Origin: CAIXLI01 sp964587125
Lineage (GTDB): Bacteria; Pseudomonadota; Alphaproteobacteria; UBA9219
Reading direction: 5' to 3'
Assembly: GCA_964587125.1 (NCBI GenBank)
Contig: CAZPKC010000011.1
Span: forward strand, 1-64,000
Length of the DNA stretch: 64,000 nt
Shown: in pieces, positions 24,353 through 31,414 of the stretch
Layout: every line of letters begins with the position of its first letter
How positions within the stretch are numbered: the stretch's first letter is position 1
Notes under the pieces: model-generated
The model's database searches: none
What the model was told of the DNA's origin: nothing
The model's input: only the letters and a program-made list of their open reading frames with translations
Translations under genes and position numbers: made by a program

Positions 24353-26014
24353 TTACTGATTTCCGGCGGCAGGAGGCGGCGCAATAACCGCTTGACCCGC
24401 ATTTGCAGGCGCTGGGACTCCGACAACCGGCTGCTGCTGAGTTGGAATCGGAGCAATAGGCGTCGTGACAATTCCCGGAGCAACGCCGACAGGTGCTGGA
24501 ACCCCGACAACCGGCTGCTGCGTTGGAGCCGAAGCGATGGGCGTCGTGACAATTCCCGGAGCAACGCCGACAGGCGCGGGAACCCCGACAACCGGCTGCT
24601 GCGTTGGAGCCGAAGCGATGGGCGTCGTGACAATTCCCGGAGCAACGCCGACAGGCGCAGGAACCCCGACAACCGGCTGCTGCTGCATTGGAGCCGAAGC
24701 GATGGGCGTCGTGACAATTCCCGGAGCAATGCCGACAGGCGCAGAAGTCGCGGCCGGCTGCGGCGCGGCGGGCATAGGCACAGGGGTCGCGGCTGGCTGA
24801 GGAGACGCAGGCACAGGCGCTGCGGCAGGAGGAAGCGGCGCGAGTGGCGTCGGAGCCGCATTGGCGGGAGCTGCCGGAATTGCTGCAGGAGGAGGAACCG
24901 GAGCTGGCGACGGAGCCAAAACGATGCCAGCCTCTGCCGGTGCGCCCACATTTTGCGGCGGAGATGCAGGAACGGGCTGATTTCCGACCGTGACCGGTTG
25001 TTGCGGCTTATTAACTTTCTTTTTGGCAGCATGCTTAACCGCCGCATGTTTTTTCACATGGGAGGAAAGGATCAGCCCGCTTGTACGGCGGGCTTCAAAG
25101 CTCGTGCATCCGCTGATGCCCTGGAAAGTGGCGCTGAAGGCATCCTTTGCGGGATCGAAGCTGCCGACGATCACCGTGTTATAGTACCCTTGCGGACGCT
25201 TGATCCAGTTTCCCGGGTTGATCAAAATGCGCTTCGATTCATTATCATACTGGCCATAGACGGTATAAGAGCCTTCGGGAACCGAGGGGTTCTTTTCCGT
25301 CGGATAGAATTTAAACACGCCGTCGAAATCCATGCCGCGCAGGGATTTGATCTGCAGTGTGCCGCCCGTAGAACCCTGAGCGCACGCGTATGTGCCGATC
25401 CATTCGCCCACCGGAGAGAATCCGTCGATGACGATGGGCTTCGATCCCTTCTTGCCCGCATTTTTAGAAGGTGCTTGCGGCAAGGCATCCGCCGGAATCG
25501 GAAACACTTGCACCGAGGGCGGAGTCGGAGCCGGGCGATGAGTCGACGCGACGGGAACGCTCGCCTCGCACAGGTTCAAAACGAGCCCCAATTCGTTCGC
25601 CGACCAGAGGAAGATAAAATGCTTGCTAGAGCCGTCCGCCGTGAACAGCGTGATTTCCTTGGAATCCGATTTCAGGGTTTCCGGCGCAACCGTATAGCCC
25701 ATGTTGCGCAATTTTTCGACGGTGCCGTTAAAAATCCGGTTGACGCGATTTTGCTCGGTCTGCTTCATCCGCCAGCCATAGGCTTCCATTTTGCCGCAAC
25801 TGCGTCCCAGTTCGCTGCTGACGGTCAAAAGCGCCATTTGGAAATTCTGCTCGACGGGCAATTGTATGGGAAAATCGTCAAACGTCACGCCCGTCAAAGG
25901 CGACGAGGAGGCCAGCGGCAGCTCCGCCGCGCGCGCGCGGGGGAAGAAACCTAGGGCGGCAACGGCCAAAGTCAGTATGAGAGCGCCTTTCATCCAGCGG
26001 GTTGCGTATTTCAT
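24353..26014 (-). CDS. Exported protein with Pro/Ala-rich tandem-repeat tail
   Basis: 553 residues with a signal peptide (1-30, cut near ARA-AEL). Residues 31-160 form one globular unit with two cysteines (ELGRSCGKMEAYGWRM and NLCEAS). Residues 195-330 form a second, beta-rich unit with a GEWIGTYACAQGSTGGTLQIKS start, resembling small lipocalin-like or YhfL-like periplasmic folds but not firmly assignable. The rest (about 345-553) is low complexity: Pro/Ala-rich, then four near-identical 27-28 residue repeats of GVPAPVGVAPGIVTTPI type. Tails of this kind usually span the cell wall or present a domain. The family is unknown to me. It is transcribed towards lysS, convergent. Confidence 0.75.
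   Translation of the reverse strand: MKYATRWMKGALILTLAVAALGFFPRARAAELPLASSSPLTGVTFDDFPIQLPVEQNFQMALLTVSSELGRSCGKMEAYGWRMKQTEQNRVNRIFNGTVEKLRNMGYTVAPETLKSDSKEITLFTADGSSKHFIFLWSANELGLVLNLCEASVPVASTHRPAPTPPSVQVFPIPADALPQAPSKNAGKKGSKPIVIDGFSPVGEWIGTYACAQGSTGGTLQIKSLRGMDFDGVFKFYPTEKNPSVPEGSYTVYGQYDNESKRILINPGNWIKRPQGYYNTVIVGSFDPAKDAFSATFQGISGCTSFEARRTSGLILSSHVKKHAAVKHAAKKKVNKPQQPVTVGNQPVPASPPQNVGAPAEAGIVLAPSPAPVPPPAAIPAAPANAAPTPLAPLPPAAAPVPASPQPAATPVPMPAAPQPAATSAPVGIAPGIVTTPIASAPMQQQPVVGVPAPVGVAPGIVTTPIASAPTQQPVVGVPAPVGVAPGIVTTPIASAPTQQPVVGVPAPVGVAPGIVTTPIAPIPTQQQPVVGVPAPANAGQAVIAPPPAAGNQ
24425..24753 (-). repeat. Four tandem 81-84 bp coding repeats
   Basis: The string CGTCGTGACA recurs at 24461, 24542, 24623 and 24707, giving periods of 81, 81 and 84 bp. 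Units are nearly identical at the DNA level and encode 27-28 residues each in frame. Such identity points to recent duplication or ongoing repeat-number change. Confidence 0.9.
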
Positions 26015-26169
26015 TTTTGCTCATCCTCAATCGCGGGGGCTTGCGCGAATCGCGCGGATAACTGTCCAATACTATGCCGTTCTACGCGGTGATGCGCAAG
26101 CGGGTATGAAAACCGCGATTTCAAACAAAAACGGCGGAAAATGGCGAAGATTCGGAATTAGGCCAGTCC

Positions 26170-26628
26170 CTAAGGCGTTAGCCCGAAGTTATTGGCAAAA
26201 TCCGGGTCATGATATCTGAGACAATGCAGGATCGTGCTGGTGATTTCCTTCTCGGCCGGCGAAAACACGGGCCGCAAATTGTTGCCTCCGACAAAAATCC
26301 CCCCCAGCGTAAAGTTATATTCGCAGCGATACCCAAGCGAGCGATTATGGCTATCAAAGCTAACTCTCTTTCCGTCAGGAAGATCGGCATTGTTCACCCA
26401 GAATCTGACGCCCATTCTTTGCTTTTTCGGGTCATAATGAGAAACAGTCGCTTGGGCCGGAGCGACAAGGTCGATACGCGAACACACTATCTTTTGCGAC
26501 GGAGAGGCGATAAGCACGGGGTCATAATAGACGCTTGAATTCAAACGCTTGATGAGCCCTATTTTAATCCCTGCAAGATTCAAATCTTCGCATATTCTCT
26601 TCACGACGATTAAGTGCGCGTTGTCCAT
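26170..26628 (-). CDS. Hypothetical protein, 152 aa
   Basis: No family recognised. A soluble, beta-rich protein with three scattered cysteines and no signal peptide. The start is taken at the ATG at 26628 because GAAGGA lies about 5 nt upstream; an in-frame ATG at 26646 would add six residues without a ribosome site. It lies 74 bp beyond the rplA terminator on the same strand, so it should need its own promoter. Composition is AT-richer than rplA. The product ends in GLTP, as does the orphan at 28156, probably by chance. Confidence 0.6.
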   Translation of the reverse strand: MDNAHLIVVKRICEDLNLAGIKIGLIKRLNSSVYYDPVLIASPSQKIVCSRIDLVAPAQATVSHYDPKKQRMGVRFWVNNADLPDGKRVSFDSHNRSLGYRCEYNFTLGGIFVGGNNLRPVFSPAEKEITSTILHCLRYHDPDFANNFGLTP

Positions 26629-26701
26629 AATATCCTTCGAAAACATAAATTAATAAACACATACGTGAACTCTATCATACGTCTTTATGACCATGAAAAT
26701 A

Positions 26702-26739
26702 AAAACGGCGCAAGGATTTTAACCTTGCGCCGTTTTTTA
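26702..26739 (-). terminator. Strong terminator after rplA
   Basis: AAAACGGCGCAAGG at 26702-26715 pairs perfectly over 14 bp with CCTTGCGCCGTTTT at 26723-26736 around a 7-nt loop. A/T runs flank both sides, so it can work in either direction. It closes the rplK-rplA unit, where other bacteria continue into rplJ-rplL-rpoB. Confidence 0.9.
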
Positions 26740-26756
26740 TCGTTAATTTCGGCTTC

Positions 26757-27455
26757 TTATTCGGTAATCGTATTCACGTCCACCTTAACGCCCGGCCCCA
26801 TCGTCGAGGACAGGCTGATGCGCTTGACATACGTGCCTTTGACGCCCGCAGGACGCGCTTTCACGATCGCCTGAATGAAGGCTCTGGCGTTCGTGAGAAG
26901 ATCGGCTTCCGAAAAGTTCGCTTTGCCGATTCCCGCCTGAACGATTCCGGCCTTTTCGGCGCGGAATTCGATCGAGCCCGCCTTGGCGGACTTGACCGCG
27001 TCGGCCACGTTCGCCGAAACGGTTCCAAGCTTCGGGTTCGGCATCAGGCCGCGAGGACCTAAGACTTTCCCCAGCTTGCCGACGACGCCCATCATATCGG
27101 GCGTCGCGATGACGCGGTCGAAATCGCTTTTGCCGGCCATAATGGCTTCGGCCAGATCGTCGGCTCCGACGAAATCGGCTCCGGCGGCTTTGGCGGCATC
27201 CGCCTTTTCGCCCTTGGCGAAAACGGCGACGCGGACGGTCTTGCCTGTGCCGTGAGGCAGGGAAACGACGCCGCGCACCGTCTGGTCGGATTGCTTGGTG
27301 TCGATGTTCAGGTTAATCGCCACTTCGACGGATTCGACGAACTTGCGCGCGGTTTGCGAAGCGTTCGAGAGAACCAACTTCACCGCTTCGGGCAAGGCAT
27401 AGGCCTTGTTGCGATCGACGTTCTTTAAGGCGTTACGAATTTTTTTGCCACTCAT
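26757..27455 (-). CDS. rplA: 50S ribosomal protein L1 (uL1)
   Basis: Binds the L1 stalk of 23S rRNA. The 232-residue length and the segments VNLNIDTKQSDQTVRG-like (near 47-62), LPHGTGKTVRVAVF near 65-78 and GPRGLMPNPKLGTV near 132-145 are diagnostic. AAGGAG 6 nt upstream supports the ATG at 27455. It follows rplK after 79 bp that fold into a stable hairpin (27476-27535). In many bacteria L1 represses its own operon by binding such a structure in the mRNA. A strong terminator follows, so rplJ, rplL and rpoB are not transcribed with it. Confidence 0.98.
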   Translation of the reverse strand: MSGKKIRNALKNVDRNKAYALPEAVKLVLSNASQTARKFVESVEVAINLNIDTKQSDQTVRGVVSLPHGTGKTVRVAVFAKGEKADAAKAAGADFVGADDLAEAIMAGKSDFDRVIATPDMMGVVGKLGKVLGPRGLMPNPKLGTVSANVADAVKSAKAGSIEFRAEKAGIVQAGIGKANFSEADLLTNARAFIQAIVKARPAGVKGTYVKRISLSSTMGPGVKVDVNTITE

Positions 27456-27475
27456 GATAGCTCCTTTTTAATTTG

Positions 27476-27535
27476 GGGCGCGACTACTCTGCGGTACGCC
27501 AACTTCGTTGGCTCCCCGCAACCGTGACTGCGCCC
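27476..27535 (-). promoter_or_regulatory. Stable hairpin between rplK and rplA
   Basis: On the transcribed (minus) strand GGGCGC and GCGCCC (27530-27535 and 27476-27481) form an outer stem. Inside it GCGG...CCGC and GCCAAC-GAA-GTTGGC stack with small asymmetric internal loops. The structure begins at the rplK stop codon and ends about 20 nt before the rplA start. A translational control site for L1 is a reasonable guess; it is not shown by the sequence. Confidence 0.5.
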
Positions 27536-27966
27536 TATTTCTCCACAACTTCGAGGCCCATCGAGCGGGCGGAACCGATGATCATTTTGCTGGCCGCTTC
27601 GATATCGTTTGCATTCAGATCGGCCATTTTCTTGGCCGCAATTTCGCGAATCTGCGCCATCGTAATGGTGCCGACCGTTTCGGCGCCCGTTGTCTTCGCG
27701 CCCTTCTCGATCTTGGCCGCTTTCTTGATGAAATAGGTGTTCGGCGGCTGCTTCGTGATGAAAGTGAAGCTGCGATCCGAGTACGCCGTGATGACGACCG
27801 GAATCGGCATGCCCTTTTCCAAGCCTTGCGTCTTGGCATTGAACTGCTTGCAGAATTCCATGATGTTCAGGCCGCGCTGACCGAGCGCGGGGCCGATCGG
27901 AGGCGACGGATTCGCGGCGCCCGCCGGAACCTGAAGCTTGATGAGGCCAACAACTTCTTTTGCCAT
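27535..27966 (-). CDS. rplK: 50S ribosomal protein L11 (uL11)
   Basis: GTPase-centre ribosomal protein. The 143 residues match the family length and motifs: KLQVPAGAANPSPPIGPALGQRGLNI near the N-terminus (proline-rich hinge) and GTITMAQIREIAAKKM with the C-terminal RNA-binding domain. AGGGAGAAA before the ATG is a good ribosome site. nusG and secE, usually just upstream, are absent. The 189-bp leader before it holds two hairpins (ACCAGT...ACTGGT and ACGCGTGGC-TTT-GCCGCGCGT on the minus strand), consistent with a regulated leader. Confidence 0.98.
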   Translation of the reverse strand: MAKEVVGLIKLQVPAGAANPSPPIGPALGQRGLNIMEFCKQFNAKTQGLEKGMPIPVVITAYSDRSFTFITKQPPNTYFIKKAAKIEKGAKTTGAETVGTITMAQIREIAAKKMADLNANDIEAASKMIIGSARSMGLEVVEK

Positions 27967-28155
27967 AGTATTTCTCCCTTAAGTAAAAAACTTCGACGCG
28001 CGGCAAAGCCACGCGTAAAGCAGACCATCTCCATATGAAGGGAATTTTATGTTCCCCCGACCAGTTTTTAGACTGGTTAGCGTGGTGCGGCTTCCTTGGG
28101 TATTGGTTGAAGGAACGCCTTCCACACCGATTTCACGCGCGGTTTGTAGGCAAAA

Positions 28156-28530
28156 TCAGGGCGTAAGTCCAGATGTATTTTGGAGCATGCCTAGGTCGTG
28201 TTGAATTTTTTCCAAGGAAGGGCATTCGGGTAATTTCCACCCCTCTTCATTATTTTTGCCATATTCGTCAATGGTATAAAGATCGGCCTCGCTTCTTTTT
28301 TTGGTCGTTTTTTGAGAAATCGCGGTCTGCGCAATTCTCTCTTCATGGCAAATTGAAGAAATGGAGCTACTCACTCCAGGGCATATTGGAGCGACGGCAA
28401 TACATACTTTAGAGCGCACAGAGACCGCACTAAGATCTTCCCAAGGATACACAGATGTATCTGTTATGCCGTCTTCTTCCATCTTAATCCCTTTTCCAAA
28501 GGCCGCATCGCGAAGAATCATTCGCCTCAT
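28156..28530 (-). CDS. Hypothetical protein, up to 124 aa
   Basis: No family recognised. A small soluble protein with four cysteines and a charged C-terminal half. The longest reading starts at ATG 28530, but the ATG at 28482 (MEEDG, giving 108 residues) has the better ribosome site AAGGGA about 6 nt upstream. It lies upstream of rplK on the same strand and head to head with the TPR protein at 28599. It may be an orphan gene; coding status is moderately uncertain. Confidence 0.45.
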   Translation of the reverse strand: MRRMILRDAAFGKGIKMEEDGITDTSVYPWEDLSAVSVRSKVCIAVAPICPGVSSSISSICHEERIAQTAISQKTTKKRSEADLYTIDEYGKNNEEGWKLPECPSLEKIQHDLGMLQNTSGLTP

Positions 28531-28598
28531 TGCAACTATAGCGCAAAAAGGATAATCAGAAATACTTTCATAAGCCGCTAAATATCTTAATCTTAACC

Positions 28599-30086
28599 AT
28601 GTCCCTTCAAAAAGCCCTCAACGCCCTGAAACGCAAGGATTTCGCAAAAGCCCGCGACCTGATCGCGCGCGAGGATGCGGCATTTTTTAGCCTTCAGCAT
28701 TTTCTGATTAAAGGGCTGGCGGAATCGGCGTTGGAAGATTGGGCTGCGGCCTTAAAGACTTTTACCGAAGCGACCGAACGTTTCCCGAATTATGCTTTAT
28801 TCTGGCTTAACCGCGGCATAGCCGAGGAAAATTTGAAATCGTTCGATGCCGCCATTGCGAGCCAGGAACGCTGCATCGCGCTGGCCCCGACGCAGGCCGA
28901 AGCCTGCGGCAATTTATCGAATCTTTACCGCAACAAACGGCGTTTTCTCGAATCGGAAGCGATGGCGCGGCGCGCTTTGGCAAACGGGGCTTCCAAGGGA
29001 GATTCCCTGAATTGCCTCGGCCTCGCGCTTTGCAAGCAGGGAAAATTTGACGAGGCGAGAAAGATTTTCATCGAGGCGCATCGGGCCGCGACCGATAATC
29101 CCGACATTCTTTCCAACCACGCAAATCTGGAAGTAGAGGTTTTCAAATTCGACGAAGCGTGGAAACTTTTCGCCGCCGCGCGCGCCATAAAAGACAAACC
29201 CGTTTTCCGCCACGATGAAGCTTTGGCGCGGCTTTTGTCGGGAGATTACGAGCGCGGGTTCGAGTTGTTCGAGGCGCGGCTTGAAATGCCAAGCGCCCTG
29301 CGATTGCTTCCCTCGTTTCCCCTCTGGAAGGGCGAAAGCCTGAAAGGCAAGAAGCTTCTCATCATCGCCGAGCAGGGTTTCGGCGACGCTATACAATTCT
29401 GCCGCTATCAGAAATTCCTGCCCGAAGGCGATTTGGTTTGGGCCGTTCCGAAAAATCTGGTGCGTTTGTTTAAGGGTTCCTTGCGCGGCGAGGTGCGGGA
29501 CGAAAAATCCGCCCTGCCCGCTTGCGATTATTTTATTCCGATGATTTCTCTGGCTTTTGCGACGCGGGCGTATGACGCGCCTTCGATGGAGCCTTATCTT
29601 TCGGCTCCCACAACGCCCGTTTTACCGAAGGGAAATCACGCTTGGAAGATCGGGTTGGCGTGGGCGGGATCGCCGACGCATCAACGCGATTACGAGCGGT
29701 CGATGCCGCTGAAGTTTTTTGCGCCTCTTTTGAACGAAGTCGCGGCGGATTTTTACGCGCCTTTCGTAGGCGACGCGTTAAACGATATCGGGGATTTTCC
29801 GATCATCCGCCTCGACGTTCTTATTGCGGATTTTGCCGACACCGCCGCTTTGCTGAAGCAGATGGATTGCCTTATCACGGTCGATACCGCCGTGGCGCAT
29901 TTAGCGGGGGCTTTAGGCGTCAAAACTTTTTTGCTTGTTTCCCGTTGTCCCGATTGGCGCTGGGGCGTTAAGGGCGAAAAAACCGCCTTGTATCCGTCGG
30001 TAACCCTTGTGCGCCAGCCGGATTACGGCGATTGGGACGGCGTTATAAAAAAGCTTTTGCCGATTTTAAAAAATCTTAATCCCTGA
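28599..30086 (+). CDS. TPR protein with glycosyltransferase-like (GT9/GT41-type) C-terminus
   Basis: 495 residues. The first 200 are helix pairs of tetratricopeptide type (for example ALFWLNRGIAEENLKSFDAAI near 66-86, and GDSLNCLGLALCKQGKFDEARKIF near 128-151). The C-terminal 200 residues have a GT-B-like nucleotide-sugar region with KIGLAWAGSPTHQRD near 349 and LMDCLITVDTAVAHLAGALG-type segment near 425, as in heptosyltransferase-like proteins that follow TPR domains. Such proteins are common in alphaproteobacteria and are thought to glycosylate surface or flagellar proteins; the substrate here is unknown. It has no clear ribosome site. Its end overlaps the end of coaD by 11 bp on the other strand. 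Confidence 0.8.
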   Translation: MSLQKALNALKRKDFAKARDLIAREDAAFFSLQHFLIKGLAESALEDWAAALKTFTEATERFPNYALFWLNRGIAEENLKSFDAAIASQERCIALAPTQAEACGNLSNLYRNKRRFLESEAMARRALANGASKGDSLNCLGLALCKQGKFDEARKIFIEAHRAATDNPDILSNHANLEVEVFKFDEAWKLFAAARAIKDKPVFRHDEALARLLSGDYERGFELFEARLEMPSALRLLPSFPLWKGESLKGKKLLIIAEQGFGDAIQFCRYQKFLPEGDLVWAVPKNLVRLFKGSLRGEVRDEKSALPACDYFIPMISLAFATRAYDAPSMEPYLSAPTTPVLPKGNHAWKIGLAWAGSPTHQRDYERSMPLKFFAPLLNEVAADFYAPFVGDALNDIGDFPIIRLDVLIADFADTAALLKQMDCLITVDTAVAHLAGALGVKTFLLVSRCPDWRWGVKGEKTALYPSVTLVRQPDYGDWDGVIKKLLPILKNLNP

Positions 30087-30621
30087 CCACGGGAACGACT
30101 TTACGGCGGCTTTTTTCGGTTTTGAACGAGCGCTCCAAATCCGAAGCGATGGCTTCGCTGACAAACGGCCTCACGTCGCCGCCCAAGCGCGCGATTTCCT
30201 TGACGAAGCTCGACGAGATGAACTGCGTTCCCTCTGTCGCGGAAAGGAAAATGGTTTCGATGTCGGGATACATGCGGTAATTCATCGCCGCCATTTGGAT
30301 TTCATATTCGAAATCCGACACGGCGCGCAGGCCGCGCACAATGACCGAAGAACCGATTTTTTGAGCAAAATGCATCAACAGATTGTTGAAAGGCATCACG
30401 ACGATGTTTTTGCCGTTTCCCAAGGCTTTGATTTCGCGCTCGATCATTTTAACGCGAACCGCCGCATCGAACAACGGGCCTTTGCCCGAACTCCGCGCCA
30501 CGCCGATTACGAGATAATCCACGAGGCGCGCGGCGCGCTGGATGATGTCGGTATGCCCGCGCGTGATCGGATCGAACGTGCCCGGATAAAGGCCGATGCG
30601 CTGCCTGTTGATTTTTGCCAT
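30076..30621 (-). CDS. coaD: Phosphopantetheine adenylyltransferase
   Basis: Fourth step of coenzyme A synthesis: 4'-phosphopantetheine plus ATP gives dephospho-CoA. The motif GLYPGTFDPITRGHTDII at about 11-28 contains the T/HxGH nucleotide-binding site (with TRGH), and ISSSFVKEIARLGGDV near 136-151 is the second signature. At 181 residues it is slightly longer than the E. coli enzyme because of a basic tail. It is convergent and overlapping (11 bp) with the TPR gene. Upstream lies a long non-coding region with paired hairpins on the leader side. Confidence 0.97.
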   Translation of the reverse strand: MAKINRQRIGLYPGTFDPITRGHTDIIQRAARLVDYLVIGVARSSGKGPLFDAAVRVKMIEREIKALGNGKNIVVMPFNNLLMHFAQKIGSSVIVRGLRAVSDFEYEIQMAAMNYRMYPDIETIFLSATEGTQFISSSFVKEIARLGGDVRPFVSEAIASDLERSFKTEKSRRKVVPVVRD

Positions 30622-31040
30622 TTGATTGCCTGCGTTAGGAAAAACGGGGAATCGCAGGGTTATATCATGTTTTCGCGTCTTGAAATCTGAATTTTCTTAT
30701 CGAGCAGGCGCTTGTTGGTACACCTCCCTGAAAGGAGGGCAGCGCAAGCGGCGCCACCTCTTGCTAACGAACCTGATTTGAAAGGAGCCGCGTTTTTCGC
30801 AGAGAGCTTTCAAAACACCTCGTTAACGGTCATAGGTTTCTCTTAAGTTCTTCGTCACGTCATTTATATAAGCCTTTTTCTCAACGATTCATTGCACGCT
30901 CACCATGAGCATGAGGCGACTATATCCCATGAAAAAAGGGAAGTCAAGGGAAAAATCACATGCTTGAAAGATTATTGTGGGATTTATCATATGTCCTTGA
31001 AGAAAAACGACAAAGGCGGGTTTTTGTGGAAAGGCTGACT

Positions 31041-31066
31041 GGATTCCGGCTTTCGCCGGAATGACG
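31041..31066 (+). repeat. REP-like palindrome, short form
   Basis: ATTCCGGC-TTTC-GCCGGAAT at 31043-31062 with leading GG and trailing GACG. It matches the ends of the longer copies (GGATTCC...GGAATGACG) but lacks the inner hairpin. It lies 20 bp before a long copy. Confidence 0.8.
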
Positions 31067-31085
31067 ATGAAGAAGGGAAGAAACC

Positions 31086-31150
31086 AAATCGGATTCCGCA
31101 TAAGTTTTCTTTCGCGCGAGAGCGTGAAGAGAAAACTTTGCGGAATGACG
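31086..31150 (+). repeat. REP-like element, long form
   Basis: AAATCGGATTCCGCA at the left and TGCGGAATGACG at the right form the outer stem. Inside, AGTTTTCT and AGAAAACT form a second stem around a CGCGCGAGAGCG-type centre. Ends are the same as copies at 34229, 37948 and 53543; the inside differs in sequence but still pairs. Confidence 0.85.
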
Positions 31151-31414
31151 GTGGTTATTTATCGGGAACAAACGGAAAGAAGACCCCGCATGATCCGAAT
31201 CTTTAGCTTTGGATCGTGGGCAGTGCAATCATCGTTCGGATTGGTAAGGCAACTTACTGCCCAAGGTGTGTGGCCAGAAAAACAAATGTGATAACCATCT
31301 ATCTTGCAAACACTTTTCCTACAGTCGGAACAGGCGTTCTTTCCCGCACGACGTATGGTGTCTTCGATAAATTCATCTATACCAATAATAGAAAAAAATT
31401 CTTAAACATGGTTC

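Larger units (their letters stand above)
30622..31414. other. 793-bp non-coding region between gyrA and coaD
   Basis: I see no convincing gene. The part near coaD (30709-30814) can fold into two hairpins: CGCTTG (30709-30714) with CAAGCG (30745-30750) enclosing CCTCC/GGAGG, and TTTGAAAG (30777-30784) with CTTTCAAA (30807-30814). This would be the coaD leader on the minus strand. The middle carries two palindromic repeats (31041-31066 and 31086-31150). The rest, 31151-31414, shows nothing I can assign. Confidence 0.5.

Noticed and set aside
24425..24753. 81-bp direct repeats as a possible CRISPR array
   Set aside because: Repeats are in frame within a protein, lack unique spacers and lack palindromic ends.
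26170..28158. GLTP ending shared by the two orphans at 26170 and 28156
   Set aside because: Only four residues, encoded by different codons and stop codons; chance is likely.
30770..30777. AACCTGAT string, as in thiamine riboswitches
   Set aside because: The matching CTGAGA element and the second conserved block are missing, and the adjacent gene is coaD, not a thiamine gene.
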